Numbered from the stretch's first letter, positions 52,202 to 60,945 are shown. The stretch is 64,000 nucleotides of DNA from Psychrobacter sp. UBA3480 (GCF_002377945.1 NZ_DFQV01000019.1:1-64000); one strand, 5' to 3'. Notes: generated by a model from the sequence alone, not told the origin. Translations and numbers: made by a program.

Positions 52202-52459
52202 TATTTTTTTTCACTATAATTATGTTTTCTGGGTAGATGGCGATGCTGAATGTTAACGATTGTTTTTAGTTAATCATATAATACATTATAAAGTAACTAG
52301 TACAAAGCTATAAGGTATAGGGCTTGCAACTTATAAAGTTGTGTTATTATGTGTGATATTAATTAATAAATGTATTACACATAACTAAAGCAACGTCCAC
52401 ATCCGCTACGTCAATTGCAATTATAATTGACAAATAATAATGACAAAGAGGTTTGTTAT

Positions 52460-52717
52460 ATGAAAAAGCCCGCCTCCCGTAAATACCTCATTAGCAAAAC
52501 AATACTAGCAACGATAATTTACTTCATTTTAGTAATTATGAGTCAGCCTTTATTGTCTGATGTCGTGTTCTACAACCTACTAGGTTTCTCAATATTCCTC
52601 GTTCTCTTCGTATTGTTTGCAATCTCATTTAGATCTGTATTGTCTTGGTTTGAGCGAAAAGCCCAGCAAGCTTTAAGAAATAAGTCGGACAAAAGCGCCT
52701 GTAATCGTAAAAAATAA
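52460..52717 (+). CDS. Small two-helix membrane protein, unknown
   Basis: The protein has 85 residues from the ATG at 52460 (AAAGAGG upstream; an upstream in-frame start at 52427 has no good RBS). Two hydrophobic helices (about 11-30 and 36-58) and a basic C-terminal tail (FERKAQQALRNKSDKSACNRKK) suggest both ends in the cytoplasm. No family recognised. It is divergent from 51566-52201 and precedes the Toprim protein gene, which has its own promoter-like element. Confidence 0.55.
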   Translation: MKKPASRKYLISKTILATIIYFILVIMSQPLLSDVVFYNLLGFSIFLVLFVLFAISFRSVLSWFERKAQQALRNKSDKSACNRKK

Positions 52718-52847
52718 CCAAATGCGATTCACTTTGGGCGTTTATGCTGGCAAGTGATTGACCTGCATAAAAAGTTTTGTTAAATACATTCTATATAAAA
52801 TAATGGTATTATTAACAAGATAGCTCAATAGTAAGTAGTAGCTACAC

Positions 52848-52859
52848 AATAATTCTAGC
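52848..52859 (+). promoter_or_regulatory. Recurrent promoter-like element AATAATTCTAGC (site 10)
   Basis: This copy lies 27 bp before the Toprim protein start and is identical to site 9. It is followed by CAAAACTACGAATATTAGGA; the ATTAGGAA Shine-Dalgarno is shared with sites 2, 5 and 6. It ties this gene to the transfer regulon 13 kb away. Confidence 0.65.
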
Positions 52860-52886
52860 AAAACTACGAATATTAGGAATTTCACC

Positions 52887-55010
52887 ATGTCTGATATAAA
52901 CACTCCACCCAAGAAAAACTGGGATGATTCAGCCTCGAATTATGCCAAAAAGATACAAGCTGGCTCGTACTTACATCCTATGTATGCCAAAGCCGGACTA
53001 TCCCCTCAACATACCGCCGAAGTCGCAAGCGCCATGCTTTATGAAATTGGCATCGACATTGCTGCCAGTGATTTAATTGACGGTGGTGAGTTTAAAAACA
53101 AAGATGATATCTCCGTTTACCATGCGAAAAAAGACAAATGGATCAGTGGTCGCACCTCACAAAAAGGTTGGGCACACTTCCATAATGATGGTGCGCCAGT
53201 AGTATCAGGCACCAACTATCCTAATGGTGAAGATATCAAAAAAGAGGTTATCACCTTAGAAAAATGTGCTGAATATCTATCTGACTTCTCTATGGATATG
53301 CTTAACGACAAAGGCTGGCTTAAGCCTGAGTATGTTCCTAAAGGTAACGAAACGGCACCTACTATTGTTGTTGATGAAGAAGCTCGTGCTCGTAAAGAGC
53401 AAGAACGAAAAGAAAAACGTCAACAAGAAGAGATTGAGAGAAAGCAAAAACGATTAGATGGTGCAAAAAACGTCAAAGTCTCAATCGACAAAGCGATTGC
53501 TGCGCATGCCAAAATCGTCGCTTCTGGTAACAATATTGAGCCTCATGCCAATCATGCTTACCTGCAGAAGAAATATGGCGAAGATTTACCGCATTACTCA
53601 CCTTACCTTAAGTCTTTAATAGCCTCTGATATCACCTTTGCTAGTTGGGCTAAGCCTGATGAGGTTTATCCTCTGTATCAGCCAGGCTATGACATCATGA
53701 CAGGCCAGTTAACAGCGCTGCAGCGCACCTCTCATGACGCGATTCCTGAAAAGAAAAAACCTGCGCCTGGTGAAAAGACTAAATTCATTAAGCAGTATAA
53801 AGAAGACGGTTCACCTGCAATTGTTAAGAAGTTTGCCTCGGGCACCAATGCCAACAACTCTGCAACACCTGTATTTAATTATCCATCAGAAAATATTAAG
53901 ACCTATTACCTATCGGAAGGTATAACTACGGGTGCTAGTTGGGCGGCAGTGATGGATATGCAAAATGATCCTGATGCTCAAGATAGTTGCGTACTGTCTT
54001 GTTATAACGCTTCCAATATCGCAAAGGTATCAGCAGACTTAAGAGAGAAATACCCACAAGTTGCCCTGGTTATTATTGCAGATAACGATTACCAGACTGA
54101 GCACAATGATGGCCAGAAGTATGCCAATGAAGCTCGTGAAGAGCAAGGTGCTATTGTTGTCACGCCGCCTATCCCTTATTTAAGAGACGGTCAATCTGAT
54201 TGGGATGATGTGATTAGTAATATTCGCGAAGCATTGACCATAGAGGCGCAAAAAGAACATGGCCCGACAGCTAAAGCCAGTTTTGAGTCAGTACGCCAAG
54301 TCGCCAAGCGCGTTATCGATTCAGAATACCTTCAAGCGCTCAATAGTGTTATCGAAGAAACTGATGATTTAATCAAAAAAGCCACAGATACCGTTGAGAG
54401 TCGTCGCAACAACAACGCCTCTAATCCTAGTGCTAAAGAGGATACTTTGCTATTGGCGATACAAGATCCTGAGTTTAGAAAACTCACTGCATCTGTGTTT
54501 AATGTAGCAGGCTTTTTGGATCACTCTAAAGAGTGGAAGATGCCAAAAACTGTTGCAAGCTTATTAAGCAACATTGATTTTGATGACAAGCCTTTGAAGG
54601 CGCTAGACCAAGATCAACGCAAGAAGGTATTAACTGATTCTAGTGAAACATTGGTAGAGCTTTTGACCAGCAATAAATCTCACAATTCTTTAAACTTTGA
54701 AAACAAGATGTTGATTACCGAGCTGACAAAAGAGAGCTGGGATGTTAACCCTAATTATACCAAAGCCTTTTTAGCTAAGATCGATAGCAACGTAACTCCT
54801 GGTCGCCAAAGCTCGAATGAGCCAGAGCCGATGTTTGTTACCGATTTTACGCAAAAGCTTGTTGAGCAGTACCATCAAATCATTGCAAACAAACAAGCGC
54901 AAACTGCTCAGCAAAGCAATGAGCAGCCACAGCCCACTCAAGAGCAGGTAGTCAACGTTGAGCCTGAGCCTGAACCTGAGCCATCAAAAGCACTACGCCG
55001 CTCCCCTTAG
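52887..55010 (+). CDS. Toprim-domain DNA primase-like protein
   Basis: The 707-residue protein has an N-terminal domain (about 1-165), a basic coiled coil (about 165-200, ARKEQERKEKRQQEE), a segment PLYQPGYDIMTGQLTALQR (about 270-290) typical of plasmid and phage primase-helicase proteins before the Toprim fold, and the Toprim domain (about 338-430) with SEG (E344) and ADND (D399, D401). The C-terminal 280 residues are helical and unknown. No N-terminal CHC2 zinc finger or helicase domain was recognised. Plasmid primases of this class start synthesis on transferred single strands; the shared promoter element supports a transfer role. Confidence 0.8.
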   Translation: MSDINTPPKKNWDDSASNYAKKIQAGSYLHPMYAKAGLSPQHTAEVASAMLYEIGIDIAASDLIDGGEFKNKDDISVYHAKKDKWISGRTSQKGWAHFHNDGAPVVSGTNYPNGEDIKKEVITLEKCAEYLSDFSMDMLNDKGWLKPEYVPKGNETAPTIVVDEEARARKEQERKEKRQQEEIERKQKRLDGAKNVKVSIDKAIAAHAKIVASGNNIEPHANHAYLQKKYGEDLPHYSPYLKSLIASDITFASWAKPDEVYPLYQPGYDIMTGQLTALQRTSHDAIPEKKKPAPGEKTKFIKQYKEDGSPAIVKKFASGTNANNSATPVFNYPSENIKTYYLSEGITTGASWAAVMDMQNDPDAQDSCVLSCYNASNIAKVSADLREKYPQVALVIIADNDYQTEHNDGQKYANEAREEQGAIVVTPPIPYLRDGQSDWDDVISNIREALTIEAQKEHGPTAKASFESVRQVAKRVIDSEYLQALNSVIEETDDLIKKATDTVESRRNNNASNPSAKEDTLLLAIQDPEFRKLTASVFNVAGFLDHSKEWKMPKTVASLLSNIDFDDKPLKALDQDQRKKVLTDSSETLVELLTSNKSHNSLNFENKMLITELTKESWDVNPNYTKAFLAKIDSNVTPGRQSSNEPEPMFVTDFTQKLVEQYHQIIANKQAQTAQQSNEQPQPTQEQVVNVEPEPEPEPSKALRRSP

Positions 55011-55034
55011 TTTTCGACCGCACGAATACAGACA

Positions 55035-55065
55035 AAGCCTTGTTGGTCCACAAGGCTTTTTTCTT
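55035..55065 (+). terminator. Rho-independent terminator after the Toprim gene
   Basis: AAGCCTTG / CAAGGCTT (55035-55042, 55051-55058) followed by TTTTCTT. Confidence 0.9.
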
Positions 55066-55124
55066 GCATAAAACTAATATTTATAATCTAATGTATTATA
55101 AAGAACGAAAAGAGTGGAAGCGTT

Positions 55125-55628
55125 GTGCTAATACCTAAATTAAAGAAATCAGTCAGTTTTAATGGTAGATATGAAGGCACGCCAGCGTTTGATGCCTCTC
55201 TATCAATTGTTAAATCATGCGGCTCTAGTGAGTTTTACAACTATTTATGTGATAAAATAAGTGAAAATATACACGAAAAGCCCCAGCCCGTTCTTATTGA
55301 CATGCTGCAGAATATAAAACAACTTGTACCAACACCCCTTGATGTAGATAGGCAGATACTAAGGTCAGCAGCAAGATCCCTTTTGGATGCCTTGGCTTAC
55401 ATCAAAGAAAACCCTTACGTTCAAGATGCAGACTATGAAGATCGCTCTTATGAAGACCAAGTAGTGTTCTGTATGAATGAAGCTTTTATTTTCTTTTTGA
55501 GAATACAGCAGATAGAACAACTTGTTTTTCAAGCAGAGTCACAGTCAGAGATGATTGTCGCTAAATATCATAAAGAACAGGAATTGCTGGCCAATACCAA
55601 CCAAATCCAATCATTTAAAAAAAGATAA
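55125..55628 (+). CDS. Hypothetical helical protein, 167 residues
   Basis: It starts at GTG (55125) with AGAGTGG upstream. Soluble and largely alpha-helical, with a possible coiled coil in the C-terminal half (EQLVFQAESQSEMIVAKYHKEQEL). No motif recognised. First gene of a four-gene plus-strand cluster with a lipoprotein and two membrane proteins, so an envelope-associated complex is possible. Confidence 0.6.
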   Translation: MLIPKLKKSVSFNGRYEGTPAFDASLSIVKSCGSSEFYNYLCDKISENIHEKPQPVLIDMLQNIKQLVPTPLDVDRQILRSAARSLLDALAYIKENPYVQDADYEDRSYEDQVVFCMNEAFIFFLRIQQIEQLVFQAESQSEMIVAKYHKEQELLANTNQIQSFKKR

Positions 55629-55640
55629 CAGGTAAACATC

Positions 55641-56450
55641 ATGAAATCAGCCAGCTTAAAGTCCTTCGGTGCCATATTGTTTTCAGCCTCACTACTAAGT
55701 GGGTGTATGACAGCGGCGCATTTAAAAGAGCCTGTAACCCCAAGAGAAACGCCTGTTTTTGACTTGCAAGGCACATCGATCCCAACATTCAATCCACATA
55801 CTGCCAAACCGCAAAACGGCTATCAAAAGCTACTGCCTTACTTGCCTTATGTGCTACCAGTGCAGAGCAAATTGGCATCACACCCGCTCAAGCCCGTAAA
55901 TTTTTCAACATACGTGACAGAAAACGCTCAATCAAACGCCCTGTTATATGATGATGTTTTTGAATCAATGCTTGTAACTTACGCAACCAAGTCAAGTAAG
56001 ACCACTACAACAGCACAGCTTGCCAGTAAGAGCGCAAAAACTTTCGAGGCGGCGGTAGCTAAACTGAGCACAAAATACAAAGTTGAGCCTGTTTTGACTC
56101 GCGGTGGCTACAACATCAACAAGTTTAGCGGTGCAAGCCAGCCCTACGTGGCCAAACGATACATTGTGACCAGTGATAAGGCCATTAAGAGCAGCGACAT
56201 CCGTGATGACCTACTGACTGCTCTGTATAAGCGACCAACGAACCCACAAACAGGTGCAGAGACATTGGTAAAAAACCGCGCCTTCTACGTGGACCTCACT
56301 ACATGGTCTGACGTTCAAGCGATCTCTAGTATCCATATCAGCGCCTGGGTGCATCCTTTGGCCACTAATAGAAAATCTGATGAAGACGAATGGATTGATG
56401 CTAGAGCGGATTACATTAATGCCAATGCCTTCATTCATTTTGAGAAATAA
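55641..56450 (+). CDS. Lipoprotein, 269 residues, unknown
   Basis: A lipoprotein signal peptide with lipobox LLSGC (C22). The mature part begins with a Pro/Thr-rich segment, then an alpha/beta domain, including a beta strand with HISAWVHPLATN near the end. Not recognisable as DotC or DotD, the lipoproteins of type IVB systems, by the segments I can compare, though an envelope component encoded on a conjugative plasmid could still be transfer-related. It starts 12 bp after the previous stop. Confidence 0.7.
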   Translation: MKSASLKSFGAILFSASLLSGCMTAAHLKEPVTPRETPVFDLQGTSIPTFNPHTAKPQNGYQKLLPYLPYVLPVQSKLASHPLKPVNFSTYVTENAQSNALLYDDVFESMLVTYATKSSKTTTTAQLASKSAKTFEAAVAKLSTKYKVEPVLTRGGYNINKFSGASQPYVAKRYIVTSDKAIKSSDIRDDLLTALYKRPTNPQTGAETLVKNRAFYVDLTTWSDVQAISSIHISAWVHPLATNRKSDEDEWIDARADYINANAFIHFEK

Positions 56451-56486
56451 TTTCTTACTGCGTAGTCGTTACCATTTAGAGGTGTT

Positions 56487-57014
56487 ATGAGAAAACACAT
56501 TAACGCTTTTTTTAAGCGCAAACCCACTAAGGCGGCATTGCGTATCGCCTATGTTTTTATATTTTTATTGCCGTTCTTATGGTGGGCGGAAGAGGTTGTT
56601 TATGTAAAAGAACGCGTGATGCAGCGCTCCCCGCATGAGTCGGTCGCTACCTACCACAAAATAGGAGAGCCTGACAGTAAAAAGCCATGGTGCGTGCTGA
56701 CGTTAAATCCAATTAGCCCCGATATCGCCTTGAAAATTGCTCAAGCCAAAGAACTCGTTGGTGCTAACGCCAAGGTAATGATGTCAGGCACTGAGTTAAT
56801 TGATTATCGTGCCAAGGCGGGCTGTATGGGTGTTGACCACTCGCGCATGTATTGGGTCGTTCTTGATCAGACACAGAAAAACCATGCCACCGCTTATTTG
56901 TCTTTTGAAGGTTTTATGTGGATGCGCCGCTTAATCTATATGGTGCTAATTGTATTGGCGATGGGCAATATCATTAACAGAAAACATGCTAAGCATGAGT
57001 ACAGTCCTTACTAA
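56487..57014 (+). CDS. Two-helix inner-membrane protein, unknown
   Basis: The 175-residue protein has membrane helices at about 21-39 and 145-165, with a domain of about 100 residues between them on the periplasmic side that contains two Cys (WCVLTL, AGCMG). TTAGAGGTG precedes the ATG. The topology is reminiscent of the small two-helix family at 2911/40630/41501, but the sequence landmarks (FGC, VGWY) are not present, so I do not group them. Confidence 0.6.
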   Translation: MRKHINAFFKRKPTKAALRIAYVFIFLLPFLWWAEEVVYVKERVMQRSPHESVATYHKIGEPDSKKPWCVLTLNPISPDIALKIAQAKELVGANAKVMMSGTELIDYRAKAGCMGVDHSRMYWVVLDQTQKNHATAYLSFEGFMWMRRLIYMVLIVLAMGNIINRKHAKHEYSPY

Positions 57015-57057
57015 AATCAATTGGTAAGGTGGGTATAGCATAGGAAAGAGACTTAAC

Positions 57058-57405
57058 ATGTCTGAAAGCACTATTAAAATAATTCTGGGCATACAAAAGG
57101 TGCCCGTTATTACTATAAAATCCTTGCCAGATCATGAGTTGATTAAAGAGCTTGGGTTTAATTTTTTTGACGCTCAACATCTATTTTTCTTCTTTAAGAT
57201 CTCATTAATATCAACAGTCGTGTTTCTATCAGCTACTACGGTGGTAGTCTTAGCGCAAGGCTCAGCATACGCGACTTACTTCAAGTGTCTGTCGGTGTTC
57301 TTAATCTTAAGCCTGTTTCTTGCTGTTTTAAGCTGCCAGCTCTTTAGGTATCACCGTAAAAAAGCTTCTACCATTCAGCGGATTTTACGAAGCCGCGGCT
57401 TATAG
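57058..57405 (+). CDS. Small membrane protein, unknown
   Basis: The 115-residue protein has a short cytoplasmic N-terminus, two hydrophobic helices (about 41-66 and 74-95) and a basic tail (RYHRKKASTIQRILRSRG). The start ATG has GGAAAGAG upstream. Last gene of the cluster before the terminator at 57436. No family recognised. Confidence 0.55.
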   Translation: MSESTIKIILGIQKVPVITIKSLPDHELIKELGFNFFDAQHLFFFFKISLISTVVFLSATTVVVLAQGSAYATYFKCLSVFLILSLFLAVLSCQLFRYHRKKASTIQRILRSRGL

Positions 57406-57435
57406 CTTTGCACTGAATACCACTCTTAATAAAAA

Positions 57436-57468
57436 AGCACTTTGCCTAAAATGCAAAGTGCTTTTTTT
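57436..57468 (+). terminator. Rho-independent terminator
   Basis: A perfect 10-bp stem AGCACTTTGC / GCAAAGTGCT (57436-57445, 57453-57462) followed by TTTTTTT. Confidence 0.93.
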
Positions 57469-57602
57469 GTGGGCTAGGCTATTCAAGTATTCAGTATATT
57501 CACAAAGACACACCTTCTAACAATATATTCAGCACAATCTCTTTTAGATTTCCTAGCAACTGCTACACTTAAAACACAGGTTAATAACGAAGGCGGTGCA
57601 GC

Positions 57603-58241
57603 ATGAGAGCAGAGTGGTATGATGAGGAAAGTGGCGAATGGTTTCATACAATAAGTAATAATTGGATCTATATCGGGGCTGATATTTATCAAAGAGATTA
57701 TTCAAAAATAGGTAAAACGACGGTAGGTCCAAACATAAGGCATACCTCGTCTCAGGGTCCGGGGTTTTATATTTATACCGCCTATAACATCATGAATGGT
57801 GATGTCTCTATTATTGAGAAAGCGATTCTAAATTATCTTGATTCTATGCTCCCTCACCCAAGAGCGAGTCATGTTAGTACTGGCAGTATAAGTGAGTGCT
57901 TTTGGGTGAATCCTTATCATGTAGTTGGTTTGGTAGAACACTTTATTGAAACCAACTACCCATCAAGTGTGACTTATGAGAGTGTGCAGTGCGGTGCCAT
58001 GAGCCGTTACCAGTGTCCAGATAATATATATAACCGATACAATCCGCGATTTAACTATATCTGGCCAACCGATCGTTCAAGTATTGATGTGCCTAATTTG
58101 AACATGTCAGCCAGTCAGTACTTCACTGGCAATCAGGTAGAGTATGAAACTTGTTTAGAGGATGTGGATGGCGGTTCTATTTTCCTTGACCATGATACAG
58201 GGATGGAGATGTATCGAGATTCAGATGGCAATGTATACTGA
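57603..58241 (+). CDS. GIY-YIG-like (T5orf172-type) protein
   Basis: The 212-residue protein's N-terminal half reads WIYIGADIYQ, then YSKIGKTT, RHTSSQGPGFYIYTAYNI and an IEKAILNYLDS helix. This order of a YIG-type strand, a KIGKT strand, an Arg-containing helix with a conserved GPGFY stretch and a Glu-bearing helix resembles GIY-YIG/T5orf172 nuclease-like domains. The C-terminal half has CFWV and many aromatic residues. A terminator follows. Nuclease activity is unproven; the first strand is IYIG rather than the classic GIY. Confidence 0.55.
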   Translation: MRAEWYDEESGEWFHTISNNWIYIGADIYQRDYSKIGKTTVGPNIRHTSSQGPGFYIYTAYNIMNGDVSIIEKAILNYLDSMLPHPRASHVSTGSISECFWVNPYHVVGLVEHFIETNYPSSVTYESVQCGAMSRYQCPDNIYNRYNPRFNYIWPTDRSSIDVPNLNMSASQYFTGNQVEYETCLEDVDGGSIFLDHDTGMEMYRDSDGNVY

Positions 58242-58274
58242 CCTGCCAGCCTCTTGATTGCTGATCACAAAAAA

Positions 58275-58297
58275 ACGCTCATTATGAGCGTTTTTTA
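58275..58297. terminator. Bidirectional rho-independent terminator
   Basis: ACGCTCA / TGAGCGT with a TTA loop, A-run on the left and TTTTTT on the right. Between the convergent genes at 57603 and 58312. Confidence 0.92.
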
Positions 58298-58311
58298 GGT
58301 CTTAAGCCGGG

Positions 58312-58620
58312 TTATGCCAATAGATTGATGAATAAACCTTTTGGCTTTGGTGCGCTTAAATCATCGACTTCACACCAGTTATTCGAATCAAGGATGCGCG
58401 CTCTATCAAACCTTTGGAATGCCACATCGTCTCTTTCAATGATAATGATATGAATGTCAGGCATCATAATCAAAACGGCGTATGCTAAGGCGCTATTATA
58501 GCTGTACTGATAAACGCCCGTCGTCTTGCCAGCATTATCGATTATTCGCACATTCCATACACCTGGCACTACTGCCGCATCATCGCTAAGTAGCCGCTTC
58601 GGCTTTAGTCTATTAAACAC
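58312..58620 (-). CDS. Small hypothetical protein downstream of yfaE
   Basis: The 102-residue protein begins at GTG (58620) with AGAGGTG upstream. It has a beta-alpha-beta pattern (WNVRIIDNAGKTTGVYQYS then SALAYAVLIM then HIIIIERDD) and a short C-terminal tail. No motif recognised. It is 43 bp downstream of the yfaE-like gene on the same strand and probably shares its transcript, though a promoter-like element overlaps the yfaE stop. Confidence 0.6.
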   Translation of the reverse strand: MFNRLKPKRLLSDDAAVVPGVWNVRIIDNAGKTTGVYQYSYNSALAYAVLIMMPDIHIIIIERDDVAFQRFDRARILDSNNWCEVDDLSAPKPKGLFINLLA

Positions 58621-58662
58621 AGCACACCTCTTTAGCGGTTTGTCTGAACCCGCGTTTTATTT

Positions 58663-58674
58663 GCTAAAATTTTA
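58663..58674 (-). promoter_or_regulatory. Recurrent promoter-like element TAAAATTTTAGC (weak site)
   Basis: The minus-strand match overlaps the last codons of the yfaE-like gene (AAA TTT TAG), so it may be coding-sequence coincidence. It lies 42 bp before the GTG of the downstream gene. Confidence 0.25.
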
Positions 58675-58915
58675 GTTTGATCACACCTGCAATCTCACAG
58701 CAGCAAGCAAGCAGCTCCCCGCTATTTATTGTTGCAAGTGGTGGGTTCTTATAAGCAATATCTCTTGAGTGATGAGTTACCTGTAATCTGCAGCTGCCAC
58801 AGTAGCCCTCTTTGCATTGATAATCAGGCTTATGGCCGGTTCTAAGCAGCCCATCGAGCAAGCTTTCTTCTTCATGCAAGTAAAAAGTACAGCTGTCAGT
58901 CATTACCCATGTCAT
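58664..58915 (-). CDS. yfaE: YfaE-type 2Fe-2S ferredoxin
   Basis: This 83-residue plant-type ferredoxin has CKEGYCGSC (C34, C39, C42) and a downstream LLACCC supplying the fourth ligand, the pattern of YfaE. In E. coli YfaE is encoded after nrdB and supplies electrons to maintain the diferric-tyrosyl radical of NrdB. Here nrdB lies 2 kb away on the same strand (60946-62112), separated by two plus-strand genes including tnpB. AGGTG precedes the ATG at 58915. Confidence 0.9.
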   Translation of the reverse strand: MTWVMTDSCTFYLHEEESLLDGLLRTGHKPDYQCKEGYCGSCRLQVTHHSRDIAYKNPPLATINSGELLACCCEIAGVIKLKF

Positions 58916-59132
58916 AAATACACCTAGTCGTTCTCAGATTAGCCCCAGTTCGCTGAAAAGGGCGTTTACTTATATTTTCCCCGCCAGCATACCAAAGCCG
59001 CTTAAATCGAATAATAGGCTATATATCCCTCTATCATTAAAAAGTGTAAAGCATTATCATTAGATCGAATGAGTGGCTTAGATAATAAGTCCTTGCTCTC
59101 ACATGTTTAACGAAGAAAGGATAGAAATAGCT

Positions 59133-59501
59133 ATGTCAATTTATGATGCGGTAAAGCTTGATCGGCCAGTTCTCTTTAGTCCCTATATAAACAATGGTTA
59201 CTCTTGTGCCGTAGAGGATGAACAGCCATTTACTATGTGCGCAGACGATGTTAAGCCTTTTATAGACGAGCTGGCTGAATTGTCTCAATTAGATATCATC
59301 GAAGATACTAGGCAGAGTTTGGTGCAAAGACATGATGGAACACTATTGCAGACTGCATTTCCAGTTTTAGCTGACTTTAAAGCGATTATTGTTGAAATGA
59401 AAACAGCACCAAAAAAACTAATTGAGTTGGTCAATATTTGGCAGGCATCAGGCGCAAACGAGATTGTGATCGACTTTGAAGAAAAGCCTCGTACATTTTA
59501 A
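59133..59501 (+). CDS. Hypothetical protein, 122 residues
   Basis: The ATG at 59133 has AAAGGATAG upstream; an ATG at 59103 has no RBS. Soluble and acidic, with a beta-rich start (MSIYDAVKLDRPVLFSPYI) and helical C-terminal half. No family recognised. It is read opposite to yfaE and nrdB, between them and just left of the tnpB element. Confidence 0.5.
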   Translation: MSIYDAVKLDRPVLFSPYINNGYSCAVEDEQPFTMCADDVKPFIDELAELSQLDIIEDTRQSLVQRHDGTLLQTAFPVLADFKAIIVEMKTAPKKLIELVNIWQASGANEIVIDFEEKPRTF

Positions 59502-59518
59502 CATCTTAGCGCAGAATT

Positions 59519-60866
59519 CCCCTACTTCTAAAGTAGTGGGATGAATGCGTTGTTAATCACCACTCTTGGCGGTTGTGGTATAATAATTAATAATTATAAC
59601 ACTTATTCATAATAAGCCTCTATGCCCACGCAAATTCTTAAAGCCTATAAAGTCAGGTTGTATCCGAACGAGGATCAGCAAGTGTTCTTTGCTAAGTCGT
59701 TTGGTTGCAGTCGTTTTATTTGGAATAAGATGCTTGCCGATAAAATAGACCACTACAAGGCCACAAAGACCACCCTAAACAACACCCCGGCTCAGTACAA
59801 AAAAGAGTTTGAATGGCTCAAAGAAGTGGATAGCCTGGCACTAGCCAACGTTCAACAAAATCTAAGAGCAGCTTATAGTAAGTTTTTTAAGCAAGGCTCA
59901 GGCTTCCCCAAGTTCAAGAAAAAAGGCATCAAAGACAGCTACACCACCAACAATCAAAAGGGCACTGTAGCAATCACAGATAGCACTGTTAAACTGCCTA
60001 AAATTGGTCATATCAACGCCAAATTCCCCGATAAAATAAATGGCTTGATTAAGAGTGCCACCATCAGCCGCACCCCATCAGGCAAGTATTTTGTCAGCCT
60101 ATTGGTTGAAACGGTCGTTAATGAGTTACCCAAAACCCAATCAAACATCGGTATTGATTTAGGATTGACAGACTTTATCGTCTTATCAGACGGCAGCAAA
60201 GTTGCTAATCCTAAGTTTCTAGCAAAGCTGCAAGACAAACTGGCGCGAGAACAAAAGGTTTTAGCCAAACGCAGAGCGATTGCCAAAGCAGATCAGCGCA
60301 AGCTGTCAGAGAGCCGCAACTATCAAAAGCAAAAAATAAAAGTTGCCAAGGTCTATGAGAAAATAACCAATACCCGCAAAGACTTTCTACATAAGCTCTC
60401 ATTCAATCTCATCAAAAACCACGATGTGATTGCTATTGAAAATTTGAACGTCAAGGGCATGGTTAAGAACCGTAAACTTGCTAAGGCAATCAGTGATAGC
60501 TCATGGTCGTCATTCACCACCATGCTTGCCTATAAAGCAGAGTGGTACGGTAAACAGGTTGTCAAAATAGACCGGTGGTATCCATCCTCTAAGACCTGCT
60601 CAAACTGTGGTCACTTGCTGACGAAAGCTGAATTGCCGCTATCGGTTAGAACATGGGATTGTCCAAGTTGCTTACAGCGAAATGACCGCGACCTTAACGC
60701 CAGTATCAATATCTTAAATCAAGGATTGCTACTGGCTAAACAATCAAAAACTGTCGGTGCGACAGGGTTAGCTTAGTAAATTTGTCTAACCGCTGATGCA
60801 GAACACCGCATTAAGTATGGGCATTACCTAAGAAACCCTACCTCTAAGGTAGTGGGTAGTTCATCC
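59519..60866 (+). mobile_element. IS200/IS605-type element carrying only tnpB
   Basis: The left hairpin (CTACTT CTA AAGTAG, 59522-59536, followed by TGGGATGAATGCG) and right hairpin (CTACCT CTA AGGTAG, 60838-60852, followed by TGGGTAGTTCATCC) bracket tnpB. Subterminal imperfect hairpins instead of terminal inverted repeats are typical of this group. No tnpA is present, so it depends on a Y1 transposase in trans. Exact cleavage sites are not determined. Confidence 0.8.
59622..60776 (+). CDS. tnpB: RNA-guided endonuclease TnpB (OrfB)
   Basis: The 384-residue protein has the complete TnpB layout. After the N-terminal REC-like region come the RuvC motifs: GIDLG (D179), IAIENL (E273) and NDRDLNAS (D354 or D356). 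A zinc finger (CSNCG, C325/C328; CPSC, C346/C349) sits between the second and third. All catalytic residues are present, so the nuclease is probably active. The family uses an omega RNA from the 3' end of tnpB and the right element end to guide cleavage at sites next to a TAM. Confidence 0.93.
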   Translation: MPTQILKAYKVRLYPNEDQQVFFAKSFGCSRFIWNKMLADKIDHYKATKTTLNNTPAQYKKEFEWLKEVDSLALANVQQNLRAAYSKFFKQGSGFPKFKKKGIKDSYTTNNQKGTVAITDSTVKLPKIGHINAKFPDKINGLIKSATISRTPSGKYFVSLLVETVVNELPKTQSNIGIDLGLTDFIVLSDGSKVANPKFLAKLQDKLAREQKVLAKRRAIAKADQRKLSESRNYQKQKIKVAKVYEKITNTRKDFLHKLSFNLIKNHDVIAIENLNVKGMVKNRKLAKAISDSSWSSFTTMLAYKAEWYGKQVVKIDRWYPSSKTCSNCGHLLTKAELPLSVRTWDCPSCLQRNDRDLNASINILNQGLLLAKQSKTVGATGLA

Positions 60867-60868
60867 TT
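60680..60868 (+). ncRNA. Candidate omega RNA (reRNA) of TnpB
   Basis: In this family the guide RNA covers the 3' end of tnpB and the right end, with the guide made of the flanking DNA. Here it would include the hairpin at 60838-60852 and end near CATCC, making the guide begin about TTTACCAAAATTTGCTGG. The bounds are inferred, not seen. Confidence 0.4.
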
Positions 60869-60898
60869 TACCAAAATTTGCTGGCAAGTTCTTGATAA

Positions 60899-60924
60899 AA
60901 AGAAAAGGCATTACGCCTTTTCTT
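60899..60924 (-). terminator. Rho-independent terminator after nrdB
   Basis: AAGAAAAGGC / GCCTTTTCTT with an ATTAC loop. On the minus strand a T-rich run follows the stem. It lies 22 bp past the nrdB stop. Confidence 0.8.
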
Positions 60925-60945
60925 GTGTCAATCGTCGGTCAATAA

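Noticed and set aside
55641..56450. The lipoprotein as the missing DotC or DotD.
   Set aside because: Apart from the lipobox I see no DotC or DotD signature, and it is 15 kb from the channel genes.
51484..60890. GCTGGCAAGT occurs at about 51487, 52746 and 60880 and might be an operator.
   Set aside because: The three contexts differ (before a minus-strand gene, after a small gene, before a terminator) and flanking bases are not conserved; probably chance.
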